From Eutrema japonicum (Eukaryota; Streptophyta; Magnoliopsida; Brassicales; Brassicaceae), in assembly GCA_030161315.1 (NCBI GenBank), contig BSQW01000004.1:9362001-9426000 (forward strand): a stretch of 64,000 bases of DNA, in the 5' to 3' direction. Positions within the stretch are counted from its first letter, which is position 1. Each line of letters opens with the position of its first letter. The position numbers and the translations under genes were made by a program. Shown here one piece after another: positions 1 through 12,800 of the stretch. Below the pieces are notes generated by a model. It was given only the letters and a program-made list of their open reading frames with translations, made no database searches and was not told where the DNA came from.

Positions 1-410
1 CATATTTTGATTTATGTGGATGATTTTATCGTGGCTGGCAATGATCTATCTACTCTCCAACGGTTCAAGAACTATCTAAACCAATGTTTTCACATGAAGG
101 ACTTGGGGAAACCCAAATATTTTCTTGGTATTGAAGTTGCCTGTAATACCGAAGGGATTTTTATTTCTCAACGTAAGTATGCCTTAGATATCATTACTGA
201 AGCAGGATTGCTCGGGTGAAAACCGTCGCTGACCCCTATTGAGCTGAATCATAAGCTCTCTCTCTCGCCACTGGTCCTCCTCTTGACAATCCCGAAGCTT
301 ACCGACGCTTGGTTGGCCGTCTTATCTACTTGACTTTTACACGACCGGAACTTTGTTATGCGGTTCATATCTTGTCTCAATTTATGCAGACACCTCTTCA
401 TTACAAAGAC
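1..410 (+). pseudogene. Ty1/copia retrotransposon reverse-transcriptase fragment
   Basis: The forward translation begins with the YVDD-type catalytic motif of a copia reverse transcriptase (IYVDDFIVAGND) and continues through the conserved DLG-KYFLGIE stretch. An in-frame TGA lies at about 217-219, where copia enzymes normally continue. A further frame change near 265-275 is needed to follow the downstream match (Pro-Glu-Ala-Tyr-Arg-Arg region, then the LTFTRPEL-like stretch) to about 400. No integrase, gag or LTR is visible, and the left end lies outside the window. It is therefore a truncated, non-coding relic. Confidence 0.85.
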
Positions 411-474
411 ATACAATTACACAGTTTTCTGAGTATAAGAAATTAACCTCTTCATTTTTTTACTGCATACTCTC

Positions 475-2078
475 TCAATTGAAAGCCGAGCAAACCCGTC
501 GAACCTCCCCGTTAGAACCAGTCTTCACATGAATCTTCCCCATCTTCACTATTGCCTCTACGAAATCGGATTCGAACGATGGGCCAAATATTGGATTTAG
601 CAACCCAGTATAGGAATCCACGACCCGGCGGGTCATTACATCCTCGTAGAGTCCCGCGTCGGTCTGAAGCACGGCGAAACCATCCTTTATATTATGCAGA
701 ATCTGCTTGTCGAATAGCCGTTCACTGAACCGGTCCATTGGTAACCGGATGTTTATGTCACCGTTTTGTGGGCACCGAGTGGTTAATTCGGGTAAGAATA
801 CCGGATTGATGGTCGGGTCGGGTTGGCCACCAGGTAAGAAATCGTAGAGGCGTTTGGTCATGAAGAAGCAGGCCGTTGTCCCGATAGTGTGTGCAGCTGT
901 TAAGGTAGAAAAGACTTATTAGGACGAACGGAAAGTGGATCACGCAAGTGTTGAATGGCGATGATCATTCATTTTAGATTTTTTTTTATTTCACCCACAA
1001 ACACTTGATTTTTTTTTATTTCAACCATGCGATATATGGGATTAATTGTTTGATTGAAAGATTATTTTCACAAATTTATCATCAAAATTTTCCTGATAAT
1101 TTGTTTCTTAGCTGGAAAAATCCAATAATTTTTTTGATTTAAGAAAAAAAAGGTGGTCTACTAGAACTTCGTAACGCACGGAGTCACGTGACATCAACAC
1201 GAAGAAAAGAAGAACCGGACGAAACATGCCAAACACATCACGGATTTAGGAAATGAGAACTCATATACCTTGGACTTCGTACCAAAAACCTCGAGAGATT
1301 CGAGTCCACCAAACAAACATGAATGAGAGAGAAAAGAGAAGAAGAAGAGATACATACCACTGAGAAGGACGAGTTCTTTGGCGTTGAGACCTTTCTGCAT
1401 GAACTTAGCCTTAAGTATCTCAATCGAGTCACTCACATCCGGCATGTCCTTAGCCAGCGACATGTTCGAAACCCGACCGTCTCTCCGCCCAGTTGGCACC
1501 TCATACGCCGGTCCATTCGCCTGTATGATGAATTGATCACAACGGAGAAGAAAATAGAGAAAGATCGAAAGGTTTTCTTTTCTCTAATTTATCTTCTTCT
1601 TTTTTTTACCAAAGATATTGCATCACGTGCAGCCAAGGCAACAATGTCTGAGCACGAGACAACACCAGGGCATGCAGCTTCAAGCTTGCCTTTGGCGGTT
1701 TCTACTATATCGAATCCTCTAACGCCTTCATGCCCGAATGCATTCTTTTCAGAGATTGCCCCGTTGTCCACGAGGATCGAGCCGTCACATCCCTGAACGT
1801 GTGTTAAATCTTCTGAAAATAGCAGCAATAGGGAAAAGCAAAAAGAGTATGAAACTGCATTGTACCTCAACAAAGCAGTCATGGAAATGGAGCCGAAGAA
1901 GTATGGCCGGAAGGTTGGGGTCGGAAAGAGCAGCTCCAGAGACGACTCTTCTAACGGTTGACTCGGCTTGAGGGCATGTATTGGAGTAAAAGCCGACTTT
2001 TAGATCAGCAAGAGAGACGCCGAGGAAAACCGTGACCAGACACAAAGCTAGACTACCATTAGCCTTTGTCCACACCAT
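475..2078 (-). CDS. PER43: Class III secretory peroxidase (Peroxidase 43 type)
   Basis: Four coding exons, read on the minus strand: 2078-1866, 1792-1610, 1520-1358 and 896-475. They give 326 residues, a normal length for the family. A hydrophobic signal peptide is followed by the mature start DLKVGFYSNTCPQAE. The distal haem motif LHFHDCFVE and GCDGSILVD span the exon 1/2 junction. SCSDIVALAARD follows, and the proximal haem-ligand motif reads SAAHTIG (Ala where many relatives have Gly). These enzymes oxidise phenolics with H2O2 in the apoplast or cell wall. Four exons with three introns is the classic layout of plant class III peroxidases. I chose the ATG at 2078; an in-frame ATG at 2099 would add seven residues before the signal peptide. 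The PER43 assignment rests on synteny (next to PSD3) as well as sequence. All introns are GT-AG and the frame is open. Confidence 0.9.
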
Positions 2079-2109
2079 TTGTGCTTTTAGTGAATTCAAC
2101 TCAACAGAG

Positions 2110-2537
2110 AAGGAGATTACAAATGGAGAGAGAGAGAGAGGGAAAGAGAAAGAGAAAGAGAAAGAGAAAGAGAAAGAGAAAGAGAAAGAGAGAGAGGGAG
2201 AGAGAGTGAGAGAGAGAAAGGTGACAAAGAAAGAAAGAGAGAGAGTGAGAGAGAAAGCCTCTTCATTAAGACAGCTATAAAGAACGACATGTGTTTAACC
2301 CTATTTGCATGTAAAATTGTCACCTAGCAAAAACACTTAATAAAAAACGAAACACAGTAAATATTAACAAGTACCAATACCCGGGACATACTGGTGTTAT
2401 ACATACAGAGCAAAGTCATTGTGTATCAAACAAAGAGGAATTATGTTCGTGATGGAAAAGAGAAAATTAAAACAAACCAAACCAAACCAAACCAGATCAC
2501 CCTTAGTTTTGTACTAACTCACATAGTTTGAGGCAGT
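2110..2537. repeat. GA/AAGAG microsatellite upstream of the peroxidase, then plain spacer
   Basis: About 2121-2252 is almost pure GA and GAAA units (AGAGAGAG, then repeated GAAAGA), directly behind the peroxidase start. On the peroxidase coding strand this is a CT-rich leader or promoter tract, common in crucifer 5' regions. The rest, to the PSD3 stop at 2538, shows no gene or repeat I recognise. It should contain the 3' UTR of the decarboxylase gene. Confidence 0.7.
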
Positions 2538-5500
2538 TCAGGGTTCAAGAACACAGTTTTCCAGCTTTGGGAAGGAGACACCTAGTTGCATTCCGACAGT
2601 AACTAATGTCTCCAAGGACCTACCACTGTTAGCTAAGAGATCTTCATCAATCTTAATCGAGTCCTGCAATATATGTCACGTGAAAGGTAAGGTTGAGGCA
2701 GATGCAAGCACTAATCCAGGGACGATATTATGAAAACGTATAATATTTTGTCACAAGATTTATTTAATCAAGTAACTCGATTTCGAGGGTAGTGGAAGCA
2801 TATAAATCTAACTTTTCAGTTTTGATAGTTTCAAATATATTAAGTATTACATTGGTAAGAGTTTTGAGATCTATTTTTGATATTTAGCATACAGAAGTTA
2901 GAGGCTAACCTTTTCAAAGACGCATATAACAGTGCTTCCACCAAATGAAAAGTAACCAAGCTGGAAAAAGGTGAATGATAAATTAGTAACCGCTTGCATA
3001 AGAAACTATTACCTATTTTCCAATTTAAGAAGAAAAAAAACAGAGTTCAGTATTGCTTACCTCGTCCCCTTTCTTCACATGGTCTCCCTCTTGTCTAACA
3101 AAGGTGATGCTACCAACCATTGTTGCTCCAATCGCAACAAATGCGACCTGTTACAGAACAAAAGCTCAGGTCAAGTTCCGTAATAAGATTAGTTCATAAA
3201 TTACGGCATCATTAAGTTCATAGCAGTGTAGTGTGCACAGAGACAATTGAGAAATAATTCGCTTTAGCAGACAGAGAAAAAAAGATAGTGTATGACTTAT
3301 ACGAGATGACAAACCTTTCCAAACTCTGCTGTTGATATAATTACGACGGTCCGTTTATTCTCAGTGAACACATTACAGTACTTGCTATTGACTGCAATCG
3401 GATTAACCTGAGAAGCAAGGTCGATTAACAAGGAAACAAAAGTAACTCCAATAAGAAATTATGGAAGAGAAGACTCTTCAACTTATAAAGACAGATGGAT
3501 CAGAACATACAGTATATAGGCTTCCAGAAACATTGACAAACTTTTCAATGACGCCAGAGACAGGAGAATGAAAACGATGATAGTCCTGTAAAGATCAATA
3601 AATGCATTAAAAAGGGAAAGGAGGGAACAAAGAGACTGTAATGGTTTTAGCTTTTTGGTCGAAAGACATGAAGCATGCAGTCTTGTCGCACCTGTGGAGC
3701 CAATCGGAATATCACCAAAGATCCATCAACGAAAGCATCCGAATGCACATCCTTCCCAAGGAGGCCTTTTACTGAGAACTTCCGGCCCTACCAATATGGA
3801 AAACAGTTGAAAAATTTAGAATAGTGAGTAACATTTACGCAGTGATGCAAATTAACAGCTGCATAACTTATCTTAAGAGTTATTCTATTCTGCAGATGCC
3901 GAGCTTCCAAAATTACTATATTGTAGCTACTCTAGAGGTTTTACCTTGATCCAGAACCGTGTGCTATCATCCACGGATTGAAATGCCATTAATCGACAAT
4001 CAGCAGCAGATACAGAAACATCATCCCGATCCATGTATGCAATTTGTCTTGCACCAGGCTTTAATTCCCGTATGAAGAACTCATTGAACGTCTGCAAGTG
4101 AAATGACCATCTTTCAAATCCATGAAAAGTACACTAGCTAACAGTTAACCAAATTACCAAGGCTTTTTTTCTGTCCTCGATAAAACCGGCAAAGAGTTTA
4201 GCTTAGATTGACCTCATTATCACTTACATGTTAATTTTATACCTAGCCACAAACTAACATGTTTTTTATACAAGTCCTACCATGAATTGCCTTTGTTTAA
4301 GATCTCAAGTCCAAGAGCTAGCAACATTTTTTATTTTATTAGCATGGTTAGAATCATACCATGGAGTTGCCTTTGCATACCTTAAAATGGTCCAGAGGAT
4401 ACTTGACTTCGGCCATGTTTATTTGATCCTGCAACAAACAAATGATTCAATTCTAGGCGTTCATGTAAACTTACAAAAGCAGCGATACAGTTTAAAACCT
4501 AGGAGATTTGGTGAAGCAATTCCAACCTAGCCATTGTTATTTATAAAGCATAAGATAGGACTGTCAACTGATCTACTAATTATCGGTTATCAGTTAATAT
4601 TCATGTAGGTTTTTCTACTGTATAACACTATATCAATATCACATTAAACAGGTGTTATTAAACTCCAAGCCACATTTCAAACAGGTGTTATTAAACTCCA
4701 AGTTGTGCCAGGCTTAACTCAACAGCCATTTGACACATAATAACATAACAAAAGAGGATTTCATACCTTGAAAAACTCGAGAAAGCTGGGTATATTTTGG
4801 GCAGATTCAACTGAGTTCATTTTCTTCCCCTGCTTCTCAGAAAGGTTCTGCAAAATCTCTTTTGCTCCTGCATCAAGGAGATCAATCCAGAATGAAGATT
4901 TGTTTGCTTTGATACAATGGCAAGAATGTGTAGCATGTGGGCACAAGGTAACCGTAGAATAACAACAAATATTTATCACAAAGGTACTATGGCCAGGTGC
5001 ATTTTAGAGGTGAATGAAACCTTGGTCCATAAGCCGGAGTCCAATTTTTGACTGGTAAATAGCTCTCATAGACATAACAATCTTTGAATCAATCAACTCT
5101 TCTACGAGCCTCTTAGTCTTCCGATCAATCACCTAAAGCAATATCAAGTAAATGTAACCACAAAAATTGATAGGAGGAATGCAAAAAATATCAGGCTTTC
5201 CCCAAGCCAGGATTTTCTGAAGTTTAAAGGGTTTTAAGAATACAGAAAGTCAGATAACTGGCCTCCATATTAGTTGTTTTAGTTGATCATGACATAAACA
5301 AAAGTGGTAGAGAGGAAATATACCACGATATGTGAAGCACTTGAACCAGTATTCAAACCAACATCATAAGTTGATAGATGAGTCCATTCACTTAGTTTGA
5401 ACATCCATCTGACGAAATGTTAAAAAATCGAATGTTGATCAAGCCAAGAATATATAGCTTATTTAGAATGGCTGAGTAAGAGATAAAAAAGTTGAGAATC

Positions 5501-7777
5501 CTAACCCATATGAAGCCTGCCTATCAGTCAAGAACCCTCCGGTCATCGTTTGATTACCAGTTCCTTCGTCAAAACAGAGAGTCATATGAATCATTGCGTT
5601 GAGCTTGTCAGAAAGTTGAAGAGCCTCACCACAGACCGGACAACTATTTATAATTGGCTCCCTGCAATAGATGCATGCAAATTACTGGGATTCAAGGTTG
5701 TATAATTCAATATGCATAAATAGAGGATCTCAACATAGGAAACGTATAGAATGTTATTACTGTTCCTGTTGAACGGCAAGAAGTGCAGCCAACTCATCAA
5801 TCGTAACAACACCATCTCCATTAAGGTCTGCGGCTTTAAACAACTCTTCTTTCTGGTAAACAAGTCAGTGACAACATCAAGAATGCCTTCAGAAAAATGC
5901 AGCAATCTAGCATTATATATTAGAAAATGCTGAGGAGTACAACTTTTGTTACTTGAAATTTCAAAGACTAACTGCCACTACATAATTGGAAACAAACACA
6001 TATGCATAAGGGCAAACAACAGATAGAGGTGACAAAGCTGCTGAAGATCAAACCTTGTTAGCAGCCACCAGATTCCCAAAAGCATTCATCAGATCAGAGA
6101 ACTCTGAGAATGAGAGATGTCCATCTTCATTATAGTCCTGCGCTTAGATGAAGGACTCCATCAATCAATTATAAAGGCTGCAGGATGCCATAATATTTTA
6201 TAAAAACTGCTTAAGAAGCCATTGAAAGGAAAAAGGCAGCTCATAGTTTCTTAATTGTAAGAAGTGTCCAAGAGAAACAATAAAAATGAACGCAAGGGAA
6301 TTTTATTAAAAGCTGCAGGATGTACCAAGTCTTTATCACCAATCTTAAGGAAATTTCAAGAAAACTAAAATTGTACCATGCAAAGAGGATAACATCACAA
6401 AATTTCACAAGACCAGAATAGACAGAGTGGAAGATTAAGTAAAGCATACCACTATGGACAAAATACGCTTGGCGAAACATGTCTCAGTTTCAACAGGATC
6501 CTGCAAGTGTTAGCAATCAAAAACAAGAAACCATTCCCATCGCATTTGCTTAATCACTGTTTTAACATTTAACATACTGCATACCTCAACAGAGCATGAA
6601 ATGAACATGCTGCCAACAACATTAGACGAGGCCGGATCTAACAGGTCAAATGACTTGCAGGTAGAGTCAGGTTCCTATATCACATTTTACACAAGAGAAA
6701 CAAAATAAATATGTCAACAAAACAAATTTCACATCGATTTATCATTCAAGGCATTGCAATATCTAATCCATGCAGCCACAATTATCAGCTAAACTGTGGC
6801 AGATTCCCTCTCAGCCGATGGAAGACAAGTGATAGAAAGCAACTTGCTGATACTTACACTAGTGGAGCCTAAGCCAGAGGAAGCACAGATATTCAAATGA
6901 AAAGAAAGAAAAAGGTGGAAGAACCTAAACAGCTTTCATATGAAAAACAAACTTTAACTGCTGACCTGCACTACAAACTCAAGTAGATCAAGCTCACAAT
7001 AACCGATGATATTGTTCTTCAAGAGCCTATTGGTCTGCATCAAGAAAAGAAACTCATCTCAACCGATCAATACTTTAAAGTAAAAAATGCAACTAAACGC
7101 CAAATCTAGAAAGAAGAAAGCCAGCTGATAATCTCACACCTCAAATACTGAGATCCTAGCCAGACTTGGTCCATTTTTCTCCAGGAGGAGCTTCTTTTCC
7201 TATATACAGAAACCGATAATACGCAATTATTCAAAAGACGCTTGAGAAAAACAGAAACCTGTTTAGTTTTCTTACCGAGTTCCAAATCGGCTTATCCGTA
7301 CTGCAAAATCATCAAAGAAAAAAAGACAAGACGGCGTTGACATTCTTGGAAGCATTAAGATTCAAAAAAAACTTACGAATAATTGTTGGTAACTTACGAA
7401 TCTGAAGTTTCCGTACGGAATGTCTGCTCCCCGAAGGAAACACAGGCGAGCCACTTGTCCTTGAACTTCATCTCCGCCTAAGAGAAGATGCCAAAAGGGA
7501 AAAAACGATTACACATGACTATCGTATCGAATTACGCAGCTGAAGAGGACAATGAAATCGAAAAGAGGAAGGGAGAGAAGTAAAACGGTACGCCGATGAG
7601 AGTGAGAAGAGCAATGCCGGCGAAATCATCTGCGCTCACAGATTTCTGACTGACCAATCCGGAGACGCTTCCGGATCCTGGACGACGAAGACAGCGGCGG
7701 CTGCGAAGGTTCTGAAGCTTCTGTCGCATCTTTGATCGGCGCGACTCCTTCGTCTCCGTTGAATTTCCATTTCCCAT
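2538..7777 (-). CDS. PSD3: Phosphatidylserine decarboxylase with C2 and EF-hand (PSD3 type), one-base frameshift
   Basis: Twenty-one exons on the minus strand: 7777-7592, 7477-7398, 7300-7276, 7199-7140, 7034-6966, 6674-6585, 6500-6450, 6137-6054, 5852-5761, 5661-5506, 5408-5324, 5132-5021, 4867-4767, 4428-4381, 4091-3945, 3787-3692, 3585-3511, 3407-3315, 3148-3061, 2960-2910 and 2663-2538. Family knowledge: type II PSDs make phosphatidylethanolamine from phosphatidylserine in the endomembranes and self-cleave at a GST-type site to form a pyruvoyl group. Seen here: an Arg-rich N-terminus, a C2-like domain (exons 2-5), EF-hands (DYNEDGHLSFSEF and DLNGDGVVTIDEL), then the catalytic domain with DYHRFHSPVSG and the processing site FSFGGST in exon 20. 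Summed exons give 1,915 bases, one more than a multiple of three. Exon 19 has an extra T on the plus strand (run at 3120-3122), so its frame reaches a TAG before the GGST site. Everything else is intact, so this is either a recent knockout or a sequence error. Confidence 0.88.
4646..4702. repeat. Short direct repeat inside a PSD3 intron
   Basis: A 24-base word (AAACAGGTGTTATTAAACTC and four more bases) occurs at 4646-4669 and again at 4679-4702, a period of 33 bases. It lies in the intron between the exons ending at 4767 and starting at 4428. It is a two-copy tandem duplication with no evident function. Confidence 0.7.
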
Positions 7778-9882
7778 GGTTCTCGGTCGCTATAAGGCCT
7801 CCCGCGCCTGGTAAACCAATAAATCGGAGATGGAGGAAGACGATGAAGTCAGTGAGAGAGAAGTAGTGGTTTAAGTTTCCTCGCCGCGGCAGTAGTGACC
7901 GGTGTCCTTTTATTTGCAAAATATCTGTCGCCCAGAAGGTGAAGAGGAATAATTATCACACTGCTGAATGCTTTTTCGTTTTTTTAATAATTTTATTCGC
8001 CCGTCTCTTTAGACAAAACTATTTATCAAAACAAAATCAATGTTTTTTTTTTGGTTTAATAGTTCTACTATGATTTAATCCGCGCTATAATTAGCGCAGA
8101 GTAATTTTTTTTAAGAAATTGTTTTAAAATTTAAGAAAATTAATTTTATCTGAAATTTACAATATAGCTAACTAATGATTATAGATAAAACTATTAATTT
8201 ATAATAATTTGTCTATTTAACCCATTTTACAGTAAACTAAAATATTATTCAAGCTAACCCGTAAATACTTATAATCTTGAAAACATAACTCTAATATGCA
8301 TTGTTAAATGACTCTAGTTTTGTGGTTACTCTTAAAAAAATAGTTTTCTTGCGTCTAACTTTTTATAAAATTAGTAAAATATTTTTCAATTTTTGTTTTG
8401 ATATATATTCAAATAAAATATAATAAATTATAGTGAAAAATATAGCAAGGTTTTGAATAGATTTTTTCTTCTTTGAATATATATGATTGATTATTATTTT
8501 AAATATATAATATTAAAAATAATTAAAAAATTAAATATTTAATAACCTCTTTAATACAAAATATATACTTTCCATATTCTAATCAATAATTTTAAAAAAC
8601 TATTATATCATTTCTTATTTTAATTATTCTTTGTTATTTGTAATGGCATTTCATGTAATATGTAATAACTTATAAAACAAAGTTCATTTTTAAAAATGTA
8701 TTCTTAAATAATATTATAGAGATAGTTTCATAATTAAACTAAATAAAACAAGAAATACAAACATTTTATCACACTGCTTAACATTATAAAAATATTAGTT
8801 ATATAACTTTTCTTTTTTGGAAGATTTTTTCTATTTTTTGAAGAAAGTTTAATTATAATAACTTCAAGTTGATGAAAATAGTTAATATTAATTTGACTTG
8901 GCCTTATTTGTGGTGATGATGTCTGCTTTGTTGTAAAGGCTTTTGTCATTTTAATTTGTAGGTACATGAACTCTAAAGATTCTTGGATCCAGAGGCCCGT
9001 CCCATCAATAAAACATGTGAAACATGAGATTTATGTCACATTATATAATTCAAATTTAGAGGCCACAAGTTGGAAATCAGTTTTTTTTAATGGTTTAAGT
9101 TCTTTATTCTTACGGTTGATAATACGTGTTCGATTCTCACTAAATTTTAGTTTTTTTTTGCTCTCATATCATTATTATAATAGAAATGATATTTTTTCTA
9201 CAACTTTATTCATATTAACATTTTTATTTTGCAAATATCGTTATTTTTCTTGTCCAATTTTTAATAAATTTCTGGGTGTATTGTTAGAAAAAGAAAGGTT
9301 TTATTAGTATTTTTGAATTTAATTATCACCATATATAGATAATTATGTCATAAACAATTTAAAAACATACAAAAGTTTATAGATGCAGAAATTATAGAAA
9401 AAAATGAAGAAATTATTGAAATTATTATAATATATTAATTATAGAAGTAGAACGAATAAATTTAAACAGGGCACAATATTTTTTTTTAGCTATAGGCCAC
9501 GACAAAGTAAGAGACAGCACTTCTTGGATCCAATCCATTTCGTGATCAAAGTTGTCTTTTTGTTGATCAATTCCTTGGAGAATGTCGCAGTGAAACGTAT
9601 GGATGGTAAAGAGAATTTAAGAATAAAAAAAAGATTATTCATTTGAAAAAAAAAAAAAAAAATCAAAGAAGTACGATTCATTTGAAAATACATAGTGCTG
9701 GTTTTGAACATACAGTATTCCTAATTTGAATTTCATAACTTTTTTTTTCTTTCTATCGTCGCAAGTAAACTCGCCAACTGTAAATCAAGATGATTGACAT
9801 AATCACATCGAATAAAAAAGTATTATCAATATTTTCCACAAAAACAAAATTTAGAGTTTTAAATAGTTTAACTATATAGTAT
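7778..9882. other. AT-rich spacer between PSD3 promoter and ABCB2 3' end; possible Helitron terminus
   Basis: 7778-7960 is the promoter/leader side of the decarboxylase gene. From 7960 to 9882 the DNA is very AT-rich with poly-T runs, and the open frames there (e.g. 8966-9307) resemble no known protein. At 8078-8100 an imperfect stem (GCGCTA-TAAT-TAGCGC) sits next to a degenerate CTAG-like end on the minus strand. That resembles the 3' hairpin of a Helitron, but no matching 5' end was found. The 3' UTR of ABCB2 must lie just below 9882. Confidence 0.4.
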
Positions 9883-12800
9883 TTAAGGATGTTGTTGCTG
9901 CTGAAGACTGATGAGTTTAAAATAAGGACCAGTCTTGTTCAGAACCAGCCTACGGTGGCTGCCTTGCTCCACGATTTTACCTCCATGTAATACACTTATC
10001 GTGTCGGCGTTCTTGATCGTTGATAACCGGTGAGCAACCACCACCGTTGTCCGGTTGGTCATTAACCGGTCCAATGCTTGTTGTACCTAATATTCATTCG
10101 TATAAACCCAATAAGTCTATGTGGATTAAGACACTAGAAAACCTAATTCTAAGAAAAACTTACCACACGCTCGGATTCAACGTCCAAAGCGCTTGTGGCT
10201 TCGTCCAGAAGCAGAATCTCTGGATTCCTGAGGATGGCTCTAGCGATAGCGATCCTCTGTCGCTGACCGCCTGACATCTGAACGCCGCGTTCACCGACTT
10301 TGGTAGAGTAACCTTCTGGGAGAGAGGTGATGAAGCTGTGAGCGTTTGCGAGCATTGCTGATTCGATTACTTCAGATTGAGACGCTCCTTCGTTTCCGTA
10401 CAAAATGTTCTCATAGATTGTCGTCGCGAAAAGTGCTGGTTCTTGTTGAACCAGACCAATGTGTTTCCTCAATGCTTTCAAATCTAGTTTCTTGATGTCT
10501 TTTCCTGCAATTGGGATAAAAAATAAAAACAACTTAATCAGCCAAATAACTACTTGATTTTGATGCAAGAAACCTTGGTGTAAATTTTCTTGAGACGCAA
10601 GAAGCTTTGTGTTCAGAGTTCCAAGGCAAGAGCACCCACCCTCTATCATGACTTTTCCTGCGGTCGGGTCATAGAACCGGAGAATAAGTGAAATGACCGA
10701 ACTTTTCCCGGACCCACTCTGTCCGACGAGCGCCATGCTCTTTCCGGAACGAACTACCAGATCAAAGTCCTTGAAAATTACAACATCTGGTCTTGAAGGG
10801 TAGCTAAAGTGGACGCCTTTGAGCTCAATCGTGCCTTCCACTTTAGTCAGCTCCTCGCTGGTTTCTCCAACGATCTGAGTTTTTCGGTCCAAGATCTCGA
10901 ACACGGACGCAACCATCTGGTTTCCTTTCAGCAGATCCGGAGCCAGAGCCAATGTCTCACCCATAGCTAAAGCCGTCACGATCAGAACCATGAATGTTTT
11001 CATCACTGATTTGAAGCTCGATAATCCTTTATCCATCAAAGTTGACCCGTACCTATCAAAATTAAACAATTAAACGTTCAATCTTTACAATTAGAGATAG
11101 AGATGGGGATAAAGATGGGACTGAACCGGCTTATCAAAACCTAGTTTTTTTGTTGCTCTAGCTCGGAACATTGAGAATCGCTAGGCCTATTAATTTATCC
11201 GTGAGACTGTGTGTATATAGAGAGACATACCAGAGAGCGAGGCCATAGGAGGAGAAAATGAAGAACTGAGAGATGCCGTAGAGAAGTCCGGCTATTTGTC
11301 CTCGCCTGAAAGAACGTTTAGAAGGTTCTAAAAGCTCTCTTGAATAAAGTTCTAGAACTTTCTCCTCAGCACAAAAGGCAGCGACCGTGCGGATGTTGCT
11401 AACAGACTCTCCGGCCAACATGTTGGCCTTCAAGTACGCTTTACTCAAGTTTCCTCCATAGCCTTGCATGAAAAGTTTCTACAAATATAACCCAAAAAAA
11501 TATAATAAAACTTGATTAATTGCCAAGATAAACACAAACGCAACCGCTAAAAATTAAAAAGACGCAAAAAGCTGCGTTTACCTCGCTGATATGGCCGCTT
11601 ATAACCAATGGGTATGTGGCCAATACGACAAGAGTAAGACGCCAGTTGAGTATGAAGGAAATGACGAAAGAGGTCACAACGAGACCTAAGTTCTGGAGTA
11701 GAATCGTTGACCTATCGACCACGATGGTTTTAAGCAAAGTCGCATCGCTCTCAAGCCTCGACGCCAACATCGAGCTCGTGTTGTCCACCTCATCGAACCA
11801 CCCGATTTCGTTCTTCAAGATTGCTACAAAACCAAAAATAAGATAAAAGTATCATCACAGAATATAAATTGGGGTCTCTATTTTCTTAACGATACTAAAG
11901 TATATTAAAAATTGCATAGAAAGACTTCAAAATAGTTTGAGACAAACCTGAAAACATCTTTTCGCGGACTCGGAGAGTGAGACGCTCGCCCATAGTACCG
12001 AAGCAGACATGCTCAATGGTGTAGACAATGAGGGATATGAAGGAACCGCAGCAGAAGAGGATAGCAATCTTCTTGACCTCTTTTTGAATGTTCCCCCAAT
12101 CCTTCTCGTAATATGAAACTAAGGAGTGCGAGACTCCAAGCGCGAAAAGCGGCATCTGAGATCCAGCAACAAAGGCACATAAGGTGCCACAAATGCCGTA
12201 CAACCAGTCCGGACGGATCATAGAGTAAAGACGTCCCATCTTTACTTTGACCTTTTTGGATCCATCTGCCCCGTCCGGTCGAGTTACCGATTCCCTCTCC
12301 GAGCAGAAGCTCGTCCTTGTTCTTGATAGTTCCCGCGAGTATTTTATACTGCCAATGCAAAAAAGGAGAACCGCTGTTGAGGATTAAGGGTCGGCATTTT
12401 GTTTTTCAATTCGATTGGATTTAGGCTTTTTTTTTGTTTTCCCTTGCTTTACACCTAGTTCTAATGAAAATTTTCAGAGACAGAATATGGTGTTAAGCAA
12501 AAAGTACCTATGTGGCCTGCTTAGCGTGCGATTCAAGGAAGGGTTACGCTGCAACGAGGCAGTCTCTTGAAGACGAAGGAGAGCAGAGTAAGCTCCGTCG
12601 GGATTAGATATGAGATTCTCGTGGTTTCCATACTCGACGATCTTCCCTTCGTGAGCAACTGCTATGATGTCAGCATTTCGTACGGTTGAGAGTCTGTGAG
12701 CAACCACCACCGTTGTTCTTCCAACCATCACTCGATCCAACGCTTCTTGCACGCTCTTCTCTGACTCTGCATCTAGAGCACTTGTTGCCTCGTCGAGTAA

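Noticed and set aside
2032..2323. Glu/Lys-Arg and Leu/Ser-rich frames near the peroxidase start
   Set aside because: Products of the GA/CT microsatellite.
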